DNA of 5,004 bases, taken from NCBI GenBank assembly GCA_949287115.1, contig CASEFF010000245.1, positions 1-5,004 of the forward strand, in the 5' to 3' direction. The translations under genes and the position numbers were made by a program. Below, in pieces: positions 1 through 5,004 of the stretch. The notes under the pieces were generated by a model. It searched no databases and was not told the origin of the DNA. It was given only the letters and a program-made list of their open reading frames with translations. Numbering within the stretch: position 1 is the stretch's first letter; every line of letters begins with the position of its first letter. Source of the DNA: an uncultured Bacillota bacterium. GTDB lineage: Bacteria > Bacillota > Clostridia > Peptostreptococcales > Anaerovoracaceae.

Positions 1-1
1 A

Positions 2-805
2 AACGGCCTGAAAAACATAGACAAGATAATAGACATAAATCAGGCGCCGATAGGAAGAACGCCGCGATCCAACCCCGCCACCTATACAGGTGTATTCACC
101 CATATAAGGGATCTGTTTTCACAGCTTCCGGAGGCCAAGCTACGGGGTTACGGCAAGGGAAGGTTCAGCTTTAACGTTAAGGGCGGCAGGTGTGAGGCAT
201 GTAACGGAGACGGCATCATAAAGATAGAGATGCACTTCCTTCCGGATGTGTATGTGCCGTGTGAAGTCTGCAAGGGACGCCGCTACAACCGTGAGACGCT
301 GGAAGTCAAATACAAGGGCAAGAGCATATTCGACGTGCTGGATATGAACGTGGAGGAAGCAACGGAGTTCTTCAGGAATATTCCCACGATATCGAGGCAG
401 CTCCAGACTCTGATGGAGGTGGGGCTGGGCTACATCAAACTGGGACAGCCAAGCACGGAGCTTTCAGGCGGAGAGGCCCAGAGGATAAAGCTGGCGTCGG
501 AGCTTTCCAAGAGGAGCACGGGAAAGACGCTGTACATACTGGACGAGCCGACTACCGGTCTGCACTTTGCGGATGTGGATAAGCTCATATCGGTGCTCGA
601 CAAGCTGGTGGATGCCGGCAATACGGTAGTAGTCATTGAGCATAACCTCGATGTGATAAAGCGTGCCGATCACATAATAGATCTTGGACCGGACGGGGGA
701 TTCCGCGGGGGTGAGATAGTTGCTACGGGAACACCTGAGGAGGTGGCGCTCGTCGAAGGTTCATATACGGGAGAGTTCCTGAAGAAGGTGCTCCAAAGAG
801 GATGA
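2..805 (+). CDS. uvrA: UvrABC excinuclease subunit A, C-terminal part (5' end outside the window)
   Basis: This is the C-terminal 267 codons of UvrA, the DNA-damage-recognition ATPase of nucleotide excision repair, which works as a dimer with UvrB in the cytoplasm. The reading frame is open from base 2, so the gene begins upstream of the window. Visible landmarks, numbered from the first in-window codon, are a zinc module with CEAC at 64-67 and CEVC at 87-90 (Cys-X2-Cys-X19-Cys-X2-Cys), the second ABC signature LSGGE at 154-158 followed by [10 protein letters not shown], Walker B LYILDEP at 177-183 followed by TTGLH, and the H-loop histidine at 214 in [11 protein letters not shown]. The tail with [14 protein letters not shown] is the usual UvrA ending, so the 3' end looks complete. 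No frameshift or missing key residue is seen. The gene ends at TGA and is followed at once by a strong terminator, so it is not co-transcribed with the genes downstream. Confidence 0.98.
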   Translation, partial: NGLKNIDKIIDINQAPIGRTPRSNPATYTGVFTHIRDLFSQLPEAKLRGYGKGRFSFNVKGGRCEACNGDGIIKIEMHFLPDVYVPCEVCKGRRYNRETLEVKYKGKSIFDVLDMNVEEATEFFRNIPTISRQLQTLMEVGLGYIKLGQPSTELSGGEAQRIKLASELSKRSTGKTLYILDEPTTGLHFADVDKLISVLDKLVDAGNTVVVIEHNLDVIKRADHIIDLGPDGGFRGGEIVATGTPEEVALVEGSYTGEFLKKVLQRG

Positions 806-826
806 CAGAAAGCGGTCGTTATGCTG

Positions 827-874
827 AAAAAGGCCGTGGTGACGAAAAATATTTTCGTTATCACAGCCTTTTTT
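827..874 (+). terminator. Intrinsic terminator after uvrA
   Basis: A long stem pairs 827-848 with 852-873, with a three-base loop at 849-851. It contains one C-A mismatch (835/865) and a few G-T wobbles, and it ends in a run of six T (869-874). The 5' arm begins with five A, so the opposite strand also has a T-run and the element could stop transcription both ways. It lies 22 nt after the uvrA stop codon and separates uvrA from the next unit. Confidence 0.93.
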
Positions 875-884
875 GATACAGCTC

Positions 885-915
885 TTTACTCAGCCCTAAG
901 GGCAGGGTTTATAAT
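885..915 (+). promoter_or_regulatory. Promoter with MerR-type operator in a 19-bp spacer
   Basis: The -10 is a perfect TATAAT at 910-915. The best -35 is TTTACT at 885-890, leaving a 19-bp spacer, longer than the usual 17 bp and typical of promoters activated by MerR-family proteins. The spacer holds a perfect 11-bp dyad, GCCCT-A-AGGGC (893-903), which extends imperfectly to 888-908: left half ACTCAGCCCT, right half AGGGCAGGGT, centre A898, 8 of 10 positions symmetric. From memory, this resembles the operators of drug-sensing MerR proteins such as BmrR in layout and in its CCCTA core. The promoter drives the three genes from 970 to 3823, and the last of these encodes a MerR-type protein. The elements are seen directly; regulation by that protein is inferred. 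Confidence 0.72.
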
Positions 916-955
916 ACATGATAGATGATATATGAGATATATTATATGTAACAGA

Positions 956-961
956 AGGAGG
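956..961 (+). promoter_or_regulatory. Ribosome binding site for the ATC hydrolase-family gene
   Basis: AGGAGG, within AGAAGGAGG, lies 8 nt before the ATG at 970. This near-perfect Shine-Dalgarno site fixes that start. The 5' untranslated region between the -10 element and this site is AT-rich, and no convincing structure was seen in it. Confidence 0.9.
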
Positions 962-969
962 CGTTAGTC

Positions 970-1479
970 ATGAAGGAGATAGTAAACAAGCCGTCGATAA
1001 CGGACGATGCAAAGACGAATATGTTGCGCGCTGCGATCGAACACAGGGCAACATGGTTTTTCCTGCTGCTGGATCAGATAAAGAAAAAGGGACTCGATCC
1101 CGAGGAGATAGCGAGAAAGGCAATATACGAGTGCGGTCTGTTCCACGGTGCGGACAAGCTGGACAGATGCGAGGATGTCAACGATCTAAGGAAATTTCTC
1201 GATGTGTTCGCCGACGAGAACACACGAAAGGTGTTCGAGATGGAGATAAAGGAGAACACGGAAGACAGGCTCTACATCGATTTTCACTACTGCCCGCTGG
1301 TGGCGGCGTGGAAGAAGCTGGGTATCAGCGATGAGGAGCTGCCGATGCTTTGCGATATAGCAATGGACGGCGACAGAGGCATATGCTCAAAGATGGGTTA
1401 TGACTTCAGCCTCGGAAAGGTCATAGCAAAAGGAGAAGGCATCTGCGAGATCAGGATAGACAGAGGCGACGGAAAATAA
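970..1479 (+). CDS. L-2-amino-thiazoline-4-carboxylic acid (ATC) hydrolase family protein
   Basis: A 169-residue soluble protein with no signal peptide or membrane segment. It resembles the ATC hydrolase family (Pfam ATC_hydrolase), whose founding member AtcB from Pseudomonas opens the thiazoline ring of 2-amino-thiazoline-4-carboxylate to give a carbamoyl-cysteine. Family-like features are FHYCPLV at 105-111 (His106, Cys108), then LCDIAMDGD at 127-135 with Cys128, Asp129, Asp133 and Asp135, a Cys at 139, and the closing KGEGICEIRI segment with Cys159. The length fits the family (about 150-200 residues). The start has an excellent Shine-Dalgarno site. It is first in a three-gene unit with a cysteine desulfidase, which supports a sulfur-compound role. 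Many clostridial members carry this name by homology only, so the true substrate may differ, and no separate carbamoyl-cysteine amidohydrolase is present here. Family membership is fairly sure; the reaction is not. Confidence 0.8.
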   Translation: MKEIVNKPSITDDAKTNMLRAAIEHRATWFFLLLDQIKKKGLDPEEIARKAIYECGLFHGADKLDRCEDVNDLRKFLDVFADENTRKVFEMEIKENTEDRLYIDFHYCPLVAAWKKLGISDEELPMLCDIAMDGDRGICSKMGYDFSLGKVIAKGEGICEIRIDRGDGK

Positions 1480-1522
1480 CAGATCGCATATTGACATTAT
1501 AAAGAAATGACTGACGATGATC

Positions 1523-1528
1523 AGGGGG
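1523..1528 (+). promoter_or_regulatory. Probable ribosome binding site deciding the cysteine desulfidase start
   Basis: AGGGGG followed by T lies 11 nt before the ATG at 1540. The alternative upstream ATG at 1507 is preceded only by AAAGAA and has no recognisable Shine-Dalgarno site. This favours the downstream start, although the spacing is on the long side. Confidence 0.5.
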
Positions 1529-1539
1529 TATATAGATAT

Positions 1540-2826
1540 ATGAAGACAGGCATAGAAGAGGCATACAAGGAGATACTGCGTTATGAACTGGTTCCCGCCT
1601 TCGGATGTACGGAGCCGGGAGCCGTGGCATACGCATCGTCAAAGGCCAGAAACCTGCTTGGCGATTTTCCGGAGCACATAGACATAACGTGCAGCGGGAA
1701 CATAATAAAGAACGTGAAAGGTGTCGTCGTTCCAAATTCCGGAGGTATGCACGGTATAGATGCGGCAACCATACTGGGAGCTGCCATACAGTGCGATTCG
1801 GGAGAGTTGGAAATACTGAGTCTGGCAACGGAGGAAGATCGAAAGCTGACTGCCGGGCTTGTGGGCACCGGATTTTGCGTATGTCATCTCGAACAGGATG
1901 AAGGCAATGTGTATATAAGGGTGGTCGCGGAAAAAGGCGATGACGAGGCCGAAGTCGTGATAAAGGACAGGCATACCAATATAATATACATGAGGAAAAA
2001 CGACGATGTCATCATGGACGCAGGCTCGGATCACGATGAAAGCGACATCGACGAGATGAAAAAGCTGCTGAACGTGAAGGACATAATCGAGTTTGCCGAT
2101 AACGCCGACTACAGCGATGTATACGATCTGCTGAAGGATCAGATAAAGTTCAACGAACAGGTGGCCAAAGAAGGCATAAGGAACGAATACGGCGCCGCGG
2201 TGGGAAGGACCATACTTCGGATCGACGGAGACGGCATAAAGAACAGGGCGAAGGCGTACGCGGCAGCGGCGTCGGATGCCAGGATGGGAGGATGCTCTCT
2301 GCCTGTAGTGGTGAATTCATGCAGCGGCAATCAGGGCATAACGACAAGCGTGCCTGTGGCCGAATACGCCGCAGAGCTGGGAGTGTCGGAAGACAGGATG
2401 TACAGGGCTCTGATACTGAGCAATCTCATAGCGGTACATATAAAGAGACACATCGGCGTGCTGTCCGCGTTCTGCGGCGCGGTAAGCGCGGGATGCGCAT
2501 CGGGAGCTGCCGTAACGTATATGTGCGGCGGGACGTACGATCAGATCTGCGCGACGATCATAAACACGCTGGGAAATGTAGGCGGCGTGGTATGCGATGG
2601 TGCAAAGGCCAGCTGTGCAGCGAAGATAGCTTCGTCGGTGGATGCTGCGATAATGGCTCACGAGATGGCCATGGAGGGCAAGCGCTTTGCAGGAGGCGAA
2701 GGCATAGTGGCGGACGATGTGGAGAAGACCATCGAAAACGTTGGAACGGTAGGACGTGAAGGTATGAGGGAGACGGATATAACCATATTGAACCTCATGC
2801 TGGAGGATGAGAACAGGATAAACTGA
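1540..2826 (+). CDS. cyuA: L-cysteine desulfidase (CyuA / UPF0597, serine dehydratase alpha-like)
   Basis: This [4Fe-4S] cytoplasmic enzyme family splits L-cysteine into pyruvate, ammonia and sulfide; E. coli CyuA (YhaM) and the Methanocaldococcus jannaschii desulfidase are studied members. Numbering from the first possible ATG (1507): AFGCTEPG at 31-38 is the family hallmark with Cys34, NSCSGNQG is at 270-277, Cys323 lies in SAFCGAVSAGC and Cys363 in GGVVCDGAKASC. The 40-residue spacing of Cys323 and Cys363 matches the spacing I recall for the cluster ligands of the M. jannaschii enzyme, so Cys34, Cys323 and Cys363 are the likely ligands. The length (428 or 439 residues) is normal. The start at 1540 is preferred because it has the better ribosome site and lies close to the conserved N-terminus; 1507 would add 11 residues. 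The stop is 1 nt before the next gene, so the two are surely co-transcribed. Deamination of serine is an alternative or side activity. Confidence 0.92.
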   Translation: MKTGIEEAYKEILRYELVPAFGCTEPGAVAYASSKARNLLGDFPEHIDITCSGNIIKNVKGVVVPNSGGMHGIDAATILGAAIQCDSGELEILSLATEEDRKLTAGLVGTGFCVCHLEQDEGNVYIRVVAEKGDDEAEVVIKDRHTNIIYMRKNDDVIMDAGSDHDESDIDEMKKLLNVKDIIEFADNADYSDVYDLLKDQIKFNEQVAKEGIRNEYGAAVGRTILRIDGDGIKNRAKAYAAAASDARMGGCSLPVVVNSCSGNQGITTSVPVAEYAAELGVSEDRMYRALILSNLIAVHIKRHIGVLSAFCGAVSAGCASGAAVTYMCGGTYDQICATIINTLGNVGGVVCDGAKASCAAKIASSVDAAIMAHEMAMEGKRFAGGEGIVADDVEKTIENVGTVGREGMRETDITILNLMLEDENRIN

Positions 2827-2827
2827 C

Positions 2828-3823
2828 ATGAACACTAAGGCCGTTTGCAGGAGGCTGTCGGTGACGCCGAAGATGCTCAGGATATATGAGGAGCAGGGGC
2901 TCATAAAACCGCGACGCCTCGACAACAACTACAGGGACTATTCGCTGGAAAATCTTGTGCAGATAGAGACGATATCGATACTGAGGCGTCTGGGGTTTTC
3001 CACGGGCGAGATAAAGTCCATAATCTCATTTGACAAAACGGAGAACGAATATCTGGACATGTTCTATCTTCAGTACAAGGCGATAGAATCCCAGATAAAA
3101 GAGCTGAAAGAGAAAAAGGAAGAGCTGAGAGGAACCGTCAACAAGATGCTGATCAGCCGAGGCAGTGAGGATATCAACGAGATGCTGCTGACAGGCGGGA
3201 AAAGCATGGGCGGCAAGTTCATAAACTACGACGATATCGTGAACGCATGGAATTTCGACGAGATGGCGTCTGATTTCATAGACAGGTATATGAAGGAGGA
3301 TATCCCGTATCAGCGTACGATAAAGAGATTGCGTGAGCTGATAGGAAAAACGGGAGGAACGACCTTTGCCGATGTGGGCTGCGGTATATGCAACCTGTGG
3401 GACGAGAGCGACGACGGCATGGACGTGGTGGCCATCGACAAGAGCCTTCCCATGCTTTTGGAGAGCAGAAAGAGACTGCCATGGATAAAACCGGTGATGG
3501 ACGATATACTGACGCTCGCTCCGGAGGAGTACAGGAAGAACGATGTGGTGGTGGCGGCATTCGTGATACATCACATAGAGTACGGCGATCAGTTCAGGGC
3601 GATCGACAACATATTCTCCCTTTGCAGAGACGGAGGCACCGTTTTGATCGCTGACAGATGCTACCGTGACCCTTCCATGAAGGGCAGCGATCCGACGGAG
3701 TTCTTCGTGATAGCCGATGAGATAGGAGAATATCTTGCGATGAAAGGCGCTGACCTGGACACTGAATACACGGATGACAGCGATGAGGGCATGGTGATAT
3801 TCAGAGCAGTGAAGCGGGGCTGA
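2828..3823 (+). CDS. MerR-type HTH regulator fused to a class I SAM-dependent methyltransferase
   Basis: A 331-residue two-domain protein. Residues 1-70 are a MerR winged helix: VTPKMLRIYEEQGLIKP, then YRDYSLENLVQIETI and ILRRLGFSTGEIKSII, all in the standard order. Residues about 75-107 are charged and helical (QIKELKEKKEEL), matching the dimerising coiled coil of MerR proteins. From about 140 a Rossmann-type methyltransferase follows: NFDEMASDFIDRY, motif I DVGCG at 182-186, acidic AIDKS at 202-206 (Asp204) for the SAM ribose, MDDIL at 224-228, and VVAAFVIHHI at 241-250. Motif I lacks the third glycine of GxGxG, having Cys188 instead. There is no membrane segment. The gene starts 1 nt after the desulfidase stop, with AGGA 9 nt before its ATG. 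It probably binds the dyad in its own operon promoter, with the methyltransferase fold acting as sensor or as an enzyme on a small molecule. The domain calls are strong; the role is inferred. Confidence 0.9.
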   Translation: MNTKAVCRRLSVTPKMLRIYEEQGLIKPRRLDNNYRDYSLENLVQIETISILRRLGFSTGEIKSIISFDKTENEYLDMFYLQYKAIESQIKELKEKKEELRGTVNKMLISRGSEDINEMLLTGGKSMGGKFINYDDIVNAWNFDEMASDFIDRYMKEDIPYQRTIKRLRELIGKTGGTTFADVGCGICNLWDESDDGMDVVAIDKSLPMLLESRKRLPWIKPVMDDILTLAPEEYRKNDVVVAAFVIHHIEYGDQFRAIDNIFSLCRDGGTVLIADRCYRDPSMKGSDPTEFFVIADEIGEYLAMKGADLDTEYTDDSDEGMVIFRAVKRG

Positions 3824-3842
3824 TGATACGATAGTTTATCCA

Positions 3843-3880
3843 AAAGACAGTATGTGTGACTTTACGCATACTGTTTTTTA
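3843..3880 (+). terminator. Intrinsic terminator after the MerR-methyltransferase gene
   Basis: The arm 3843-3857 (core ACAGTATGTG at 3848-3857) pairs with 3866-3880 (CGCATACTGT then Ts), with two G-T wobbles and an eight-base loop at 3858-3865. The 3' arm ends in six T at 3875-3880. It lies 20 nt after the stop codon and closes the three-gene unit. The 5' flank of the stem carries four A, so weak termination on the opposite strand is also possible. Confidence 0.9.
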
Positions 3881-3894
3881 CTGTCTTGACAGTT
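3881..3894. repeat. 14-bp perfect palindrome, possible operator
   Basis: ACTGTC-TT-GACAGT is a perfect inverted repeat directly after the terminator T-run. Its two-base centre is too tight for a stable RNA hairpin, so a protein-binding site is the more natural reading. It lies about 38 bp upstream of the -35 of the permease promoter. The left arm is also complementary to the start of the terminator stem (AAGACAGTA at 3845-3853 against TACTGTCTT at 3880-3888). Which regulator would bind is not known. Confidence 0.55.
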
Positions 3895-3931
3895 AAAATG
3901 ACACTCCTTTGCTGTTTTGGCAAATCGTGAT

Positions 3932-3959
3932 TGTAGACGTTTTGAATAGGTGTTATAAT
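3932..3959 (+). promoter_or_regulatory. Extended -10 promoter of the permease-pncB unit
   Basis: A perfect TATAAT at 3954-3959 is preceded by TG at 3951-3952, forming an extended -10. A weak -35, TTGTAG, lies at 3932-3937 with a 16-bp spacer. Transcription should start near 3965-3967, almost on top of the first possible ATG of the permease. A small 5-bp dyad (TTTGC 3909-3913, GCAAA 3921-3925) lies just upstream and may be an operator or chance. Confidence 0.7.
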
Positions 3960-3966
3960 AGTAACG

Positions 3967-4944
3967 ATGCGCGGAAAGAGAACGGCCGTGCAAAATATAA
4001 CGGGATTGGATGGTGAGATATTGAACGCAAGGAAAATGGCATTTTTACTGATGTGTTTCCTGGTATGTGCATGGGGTCTTGATTATACGGTGGCGAAGGA
4101 GGCTCTCAATGTGCTGGAGCCCATGAATCTGCTTTTCCTCAAGTACCTCGTGGGAACTATGGTAGTGCTTGGTTTCAAACTGAAACTGGACAGGAAGACC
4201 CTGGTCAGGCTCAGGGACATACCGTTCTTTGTGATCTGTTCCATCACGGGTGAGATACTGTATTTCTTCTGTGAGTACTCGGCGATGGATTATCTGCCGG
4301 TATCTCTCATAACCATAATATTGTCATTCGTGCCTGCTGTTTCGATCATTGCGGAAAGAGTGATATTTAAAAAGCGCTTTACGGCAAAGATGATGGCGGG
4401 CGTGATAATATGCGTACTGGGAATAGGTATAATCATAGGCGCTGATTTCGAGATACTGCTGCAGGGGCGGCTGATCGGATATCTGCTTGCCTTCGGAGCC
4501 GTGTTGTCGTGGAATACATATAACTTTATAACGGCTTATGTGTCGGATAAGTATTCGGCTCCGTCCATGGCATTCAATCAGCTCGTGTGCACAAGTCTGC
4601 TGATAGGACCGTATGCCATACATACGATGCCGCCTGTCAGTGAATTCACACCGGGCGTGGTAGGCGGGATAATATATCTCGGATGTATCAGTGCGGGTAT
4701 AGGGTTCATGATAACGGTAAGGAGCCTCAAGGTCCTGGGACCTACGATATCGGCTATGTTCTCAAACTTTCTTCCGGTGACGGCGACGTTTTTCGGATGG
4801 ATGTTCCTGGGGGAATCCATAGGGGTCGCTCAGATAGCCGGCGGAGTTATAGTCGTTGTTTCATCCTGCATAGTCATAAGGGAAAAGGGCAGGCTGGAGG
4901 AACGCTTGGAAAACAAGATGGAGGAACGGTTAAATGAAGGATAA
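3967..4944 (+). CDS. EamA/DMT-family permease with ten predicted membrane helices
   Basis: An integral membrane transporter of the drug/metabolite transporter superfamily, made of two EamA repeats of five helices. Hydrophobic segments, numbered from the ATG at 3967, fall at about 25-42, 52-71, 84-102, 108-130, 141-158, 168-190, 200-219, 229-250, 258-281 and 286-304. The first repeat shows CAWGLDYTVAKEAL near the N-terminus and LPVSLITIILSFVPAVSIIAE with ERVIFKKRFTAKMMAG, typical of the family. The second shows SAMFSNFLPVTATFFGWMFLGE at 262-283. The C-terminal 17 residues are a charged helical tail (EERLENKMEERLNEG). Ten helices fit the family. The first ATG lies at the predicted transcription start and has no ribosome site. 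GTG 3988 (GGAAAG 9 nt upstream), TTG 4021 or ATG 4036 are alternatives that remove an atypical N-terminal extension. The substrate is unknown; overlap with pncB hints at an NAD precursor or related metabolite. Confidence 0.9.
   Translation: MRGKRTAVQNITGLDGEILNARKMAFLLMCFLVCAWGLDYTVAKEALNVLEPMNLLFLKYLVGTMVVLGFKLKLDRKTLVRLRDIPFFVICSITGEILYFFCEYSAMDYLPVSLITIILSFVPAVSIIAERVIFKKRFTAKMMAGVIICVLGIGIIIGADFEILLQGRLIGYLLAFGAVLSWNTYNFITAYVSDKYSAPSMAFNQLVCTSLLIGPYAIHTMPPVSEFTPGVVGGIIYLGCISAGIGFMITVRSLKVLGPTISAMFSNFLPVTATFFGWMFLGESIGVAQIAGGVIVVVSSCIVIREKGRLEERLENKMEERLNEG
4920..4924 (+). promoter_or_regulatory. Ribosome binding site of pncB inside the permease gene
   Basis: GGAGG lies 9 nt before the ATG at 4934, within the last codons of the permease. 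It fixes the pncB start and implies translational coupling. It is the second copy of a short direct repeat (GGAGGAACG at 4897-4905 and at 4920-4928). Confidence 0.85.
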
Positions 4945-5004
4945 TCTTAACCTGACGATGTTGACGGACTTTTACGAGATAACCATGGCCAACGGTTATT
5001 TCTG
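4934..5004 (+). CDS. pncB: Nicotinate phosphoribosyltransferase, N-terminal fragment (runs off the window)
   Basis: Only the first 23 codons are present, reading MKDNLNLTMLTDFYEITMAN then GYF. The LTMLTDFYEITMANGYF stretch is the characteristic N-terminus of bacterial nicotinate phosphoribosyltransferase, which makes nicotinate mononucleotide from nicotinate and PRPP in the Preiss-Handler route of NAD salvage, in the cytoplasm. The start is supported by GGAGG at 9 nt. The gene overlaps the end of the permease gene by 11 nt in another frame, so the two share a transcript. The rest of the enzyme, including its phosphoribosyl-binding site, lies outside the window. The related nicotinamide phosphoribosyltransferase is a less likely alternative. 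Confidence 0.87.
   Translation, partial: MKDNLNLTMLTDFYEITMANGYF

Noticed and set aside
893..903. GCCCTAAGGGC read as a terminator or attenuator hairpin
   Set aside because: The one-base centre cannot form a stable loop, no T-run follows, and it lies upstream of the -10, so it would not be transcribed from this promoter. An operator fits better.
1491..1496. TTGACA between the hydrolase and desulfidase genes as an internal -35
   Set aside because: No -10-like hexamer is found 16-18 nt downstream, and the genes are closely spaced in one unit.
2292..2759. 155-codon plus-strand frame inside the desulfidase gene
   Set aside because: It is an out-of-frame shadow rich in Arg, Gly and Ser with no ribosome site or family resemblance.
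2317..2928. 203-codon open frame on the minus strand across the desulfidase gene and the start of the MerR gene
   Set aside because: It lies antisense to two genes with clear family motifs, its translation shows no recognisable family, and it arises from the codon bias of the sense strand. The other antisense frames (for example 1639-2034 and 3026-3574) were dropped for the same reason.
3887..3892. TTGACA inside the palindrome as the -35 of the permease promoter
   Set aside because: The bases 16-18 nt downstream (around 3909-3915) do not resemble a -10. The real -10 at 3954 is 61 nt away, too far to pair with it.
4897..4928. Short direct repeat GGAGGAACG in the permease tail as a duplication or mobile-element footprint
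   Set aside because: It is only nine bases, lies in a charged helical tail of low complexity (EERLEN/EERLNE), and the second copy is explained as the pncB ribosome site.
1..5004. Mobile elements, CRISPR arrays, tRNA or rRNA genes
   Set aside because: No transposase, integrase, regularly spaced repeats, tRNA-like cloverleaf or rRNA sequence was seen on reading either strand.

Overview
The window reads as a Bacillota (probably Clostridia) chromosome segment. Supporting signs are strong purine-rich Shine-Dalgarno sites, intrinsic terminators with T-runs, a heavy preference for ATA (Ile) and AGG/AGA (Arg) codons at a roughly balanced GC content (judged by eye), and oxygen-sensitive or fermentative enzyme types. 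The genus cannot be fixed from the sequence. All genes point to the right.

Layout: (1) 2-805, the last 267 codons of uvrA (excision-repair ATPase), closed by a strong intrinsic terminator at 827-874. (2) 885-3880, a self-contained three-gene transcription unit. It has a promoter with a long 19-bp spacer carrying a dyad. The genes are an L-2-amino-thiazoline-4-carboxylic acid (ATC) hydrolase-family protein (970-1479), an L-cysteine desulfidase of the CyuA/UPF0597 type (1540-2826), and a MerR-type DNA-binding domain fused to a class I SAM-dependent methyltransferase (2828-3823). A terminator at 3843-3880 ends the unit. (3) 3881-5004, a palindrome, an extended -10 promoter, a ten-helix EamA/DMT-family permease, and the first 23 codons of a nicotinate phosphoribosyltransferase (pncB) that overlaps the permease gene by 11 nt.

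The middle unit is the most interesting part. The first two products could act in one route: ring opening of an aminothiazoline-type sulfur compound towards cysteine, then cysteine breakdown to pyruvate, ammonia and sulfide. The third gene encodes a MerR-like regulator whose effector domain is a methyltransferase. The unit's promoter has the classic MerR layout, with a -35, a 19-bp spacer containing a dyad, and a consensus -10. An autoregulated sulfur-amino-acid catabolic operon is therefore proposed, controlled by a regulator whose sensor domain is a methyltransferase fold. The family assignments are well supported by motifs; the shared pathway, the effector and the autoregulation are inference.

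The last unit suggests a link between the permease and NAD precursor salvage, resting only on gene overlap and translational coupling.
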